From contig DKBD01000249.1 of NCBI GenBank assembly GCA_002451055.1, forward strand, positions 1 to 13,431: a stretch of 13,431 nt of DNA. The letters run 5' to 3'. The notes under the pieces are model-generated. The model saw only the letters and a program-made list of their open reading frames with translations. It was not told where the DNA came from and did not search any database. Shown one piece after another: positions 13,163 through 13,431 of the stretch. A program made the translations under genes and the position numbers. This stretch comes from Nitrospira sp. UBA6909. Lineage in GTDB: Bacteria; Nitrospirota; Nitrospiria; Nitrospirales; Nitrospiraceae. Within the stretch, counting starts at the first letter, position 1. Every line of letters begins with the position of its first letter.

Positions 13163-13192
13163 CTTATAAGGTGCCGGCTGTTCACTCTTCAA
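13163..13192 (-). promoter_or_regulatory. Candidate sigma70-type promoter for the exporter operon
   Basis: On the minus strand TTGAAG (13192-13187) and TATAAG (13168-13163) are separated by 18 bases, about 70 bases upstream of the SapC start. This leaves a leader of roughly 60 nt carrying the AGGAGG site. The -10 box matches 5 of 6 and the -35 box 4 of 6 consensus positions. It sits inside the symmetric octamer CTTATAAG (13163-13170). It is the best promoter match I found upstream of the block. Confidence 0.45.
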
Positions 13193-13246
13193 GCGCCCAC
13201 TTCATACCGTTCATAATCCCGGATCCGCGGTTGACCACGGCCCCTC

Positions 13247-13340
13247 TCGTCATTCCCGCATGCGTCAAGCGGGCATTGAGGAATTCCTGTGCCTGGATGC
13301 CAGCCTTCGCGCCACGGGTGTCGACCCAGGCGCGGGCATA
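13247..13340. repeat. Degenerate palindromic (REP/MITE-like) repeat; rest of 13093-13431 has no gene
   Basis: The segment starts CTCGTCATTCCCGC and has CCCGC (13255-13259) pairing with GCGGG (13269-13273). It continues through CCTGGATGCC into a nested hairpin: CGCGCC (13308-13313) with GGCGCG (13329-13334), and inside it GGGT (13316-13319) with ACCC (13324-13327) around a GTCG loop. ATGCC (13297-13301) and GGCAT (13335-13339) extend the pairing. This layout resembles the common dispersed bacterial repeats of the form GTCATTCCCGC...GCGGG...CTGGATGCC...GGGCAT, with many changes. A further TGCGGC/GCCGCA hairpin lies at 13406-13426. No coding sequence is supported in 13093-13431. Confidence 0.45.
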
Positions 13341-13431
13341 CCCCTCTTTCTCAAGGCCGCGCTATCTTCCCGTTTTACAAGGGGTTTTGACCGCGCCCTC
13401 GTGATTGCGGCTGCTCAACTGCCGCATCCTG

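Noticed and set aside
1..13431. CRISPR array, insertion sequence or prophage genes
   Set aside because: No regularly spaced repeats, transposase, integrase or phage structural motifs were seen on either strand.

Overview
The window is about 13.4 kb of moderately GC-rich bacterial DNA from a diderm (Gram-negative-type) organism. An outer-membrane TolC-like factor and several periplasmic adaptors with signal peptides show the two-membrane envelope. Gene content and codon use suggest Nitrospirota (Nitrospira-like) or a planctomycete-like lineage. That is an inference; there is no rRNA or other taxonomic marker.

Layout. (1) Positions 1-326 hold no convincing gene, but there are two tandem GC-rich hairpins near 112-173. 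(2) A complete type II toxin-antitoxin module of the HigBA type lies on the minus strand at 327-922. Its promoter has a perfect TTGACA box, overlaps a palindrome, and would start transcription almost at the toxin's first codon. (3) A single cytochrome P450 lies on the plus strand at 1145-2539, with the reading frame open back to 1052. It runs head-on into the next operon with back-to-back stop codons in the palindrome TGATCA. (4) From 13092 down to 2540 there are eight genes, all on the minus strand: SapC-family protein, DUF3467 protein, GAF-GAF-TM-HlyD fusion, PqqD-like/M50 peptidase/HlyD fusion, short SecA-like ATPase, two small periplasmic HlyD/RND-type adaptors, and a TolC-like outer-membrane factor. 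From the M50 fusion onward the genes overlap by 8 and 4 nt or are 17-19 nt apart, so translational coupling is likely. (5) Positions 13093-13431 carry a candidate promoter for this operon and what looks like a decayed palindromic (REP/MITE-like) repeat; no gene is seen there.

How the genes may work together (inference). The eight-gene block looks like a complete cell-envelope export machine in which the usual ABC or RND inner-membrane pump is missing. The parts present are an outer-membrane channel (TolC-like), two soluble periplasmic adaptors of different coiled-coil length, two inner-membrane proteins carrying HlyD-type domains, and one ATPase. One membrane protein joins the HlyD part to a site-2-type zinc protease with a PqqD-like N-terminus. 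The other joins it to cytoplasmic GAF domains. The ATPase is a 663-residue SecA relative that keeps the helicase-type motor and preprotein cross-linking region but ends before the scaffold/two-helix-finger part needed by canonical SecA at SecYEG. SapC-family proteins are known from the Campylobacter fetus S-layer locus, where sapDEF encode a type I secretion system, so SapC next to an exporter here is suggestive. The block is the best candidate for an undescribed system: a SecA-like-powered, M50-linked, TolC-dependent exporter of unknown cargo.
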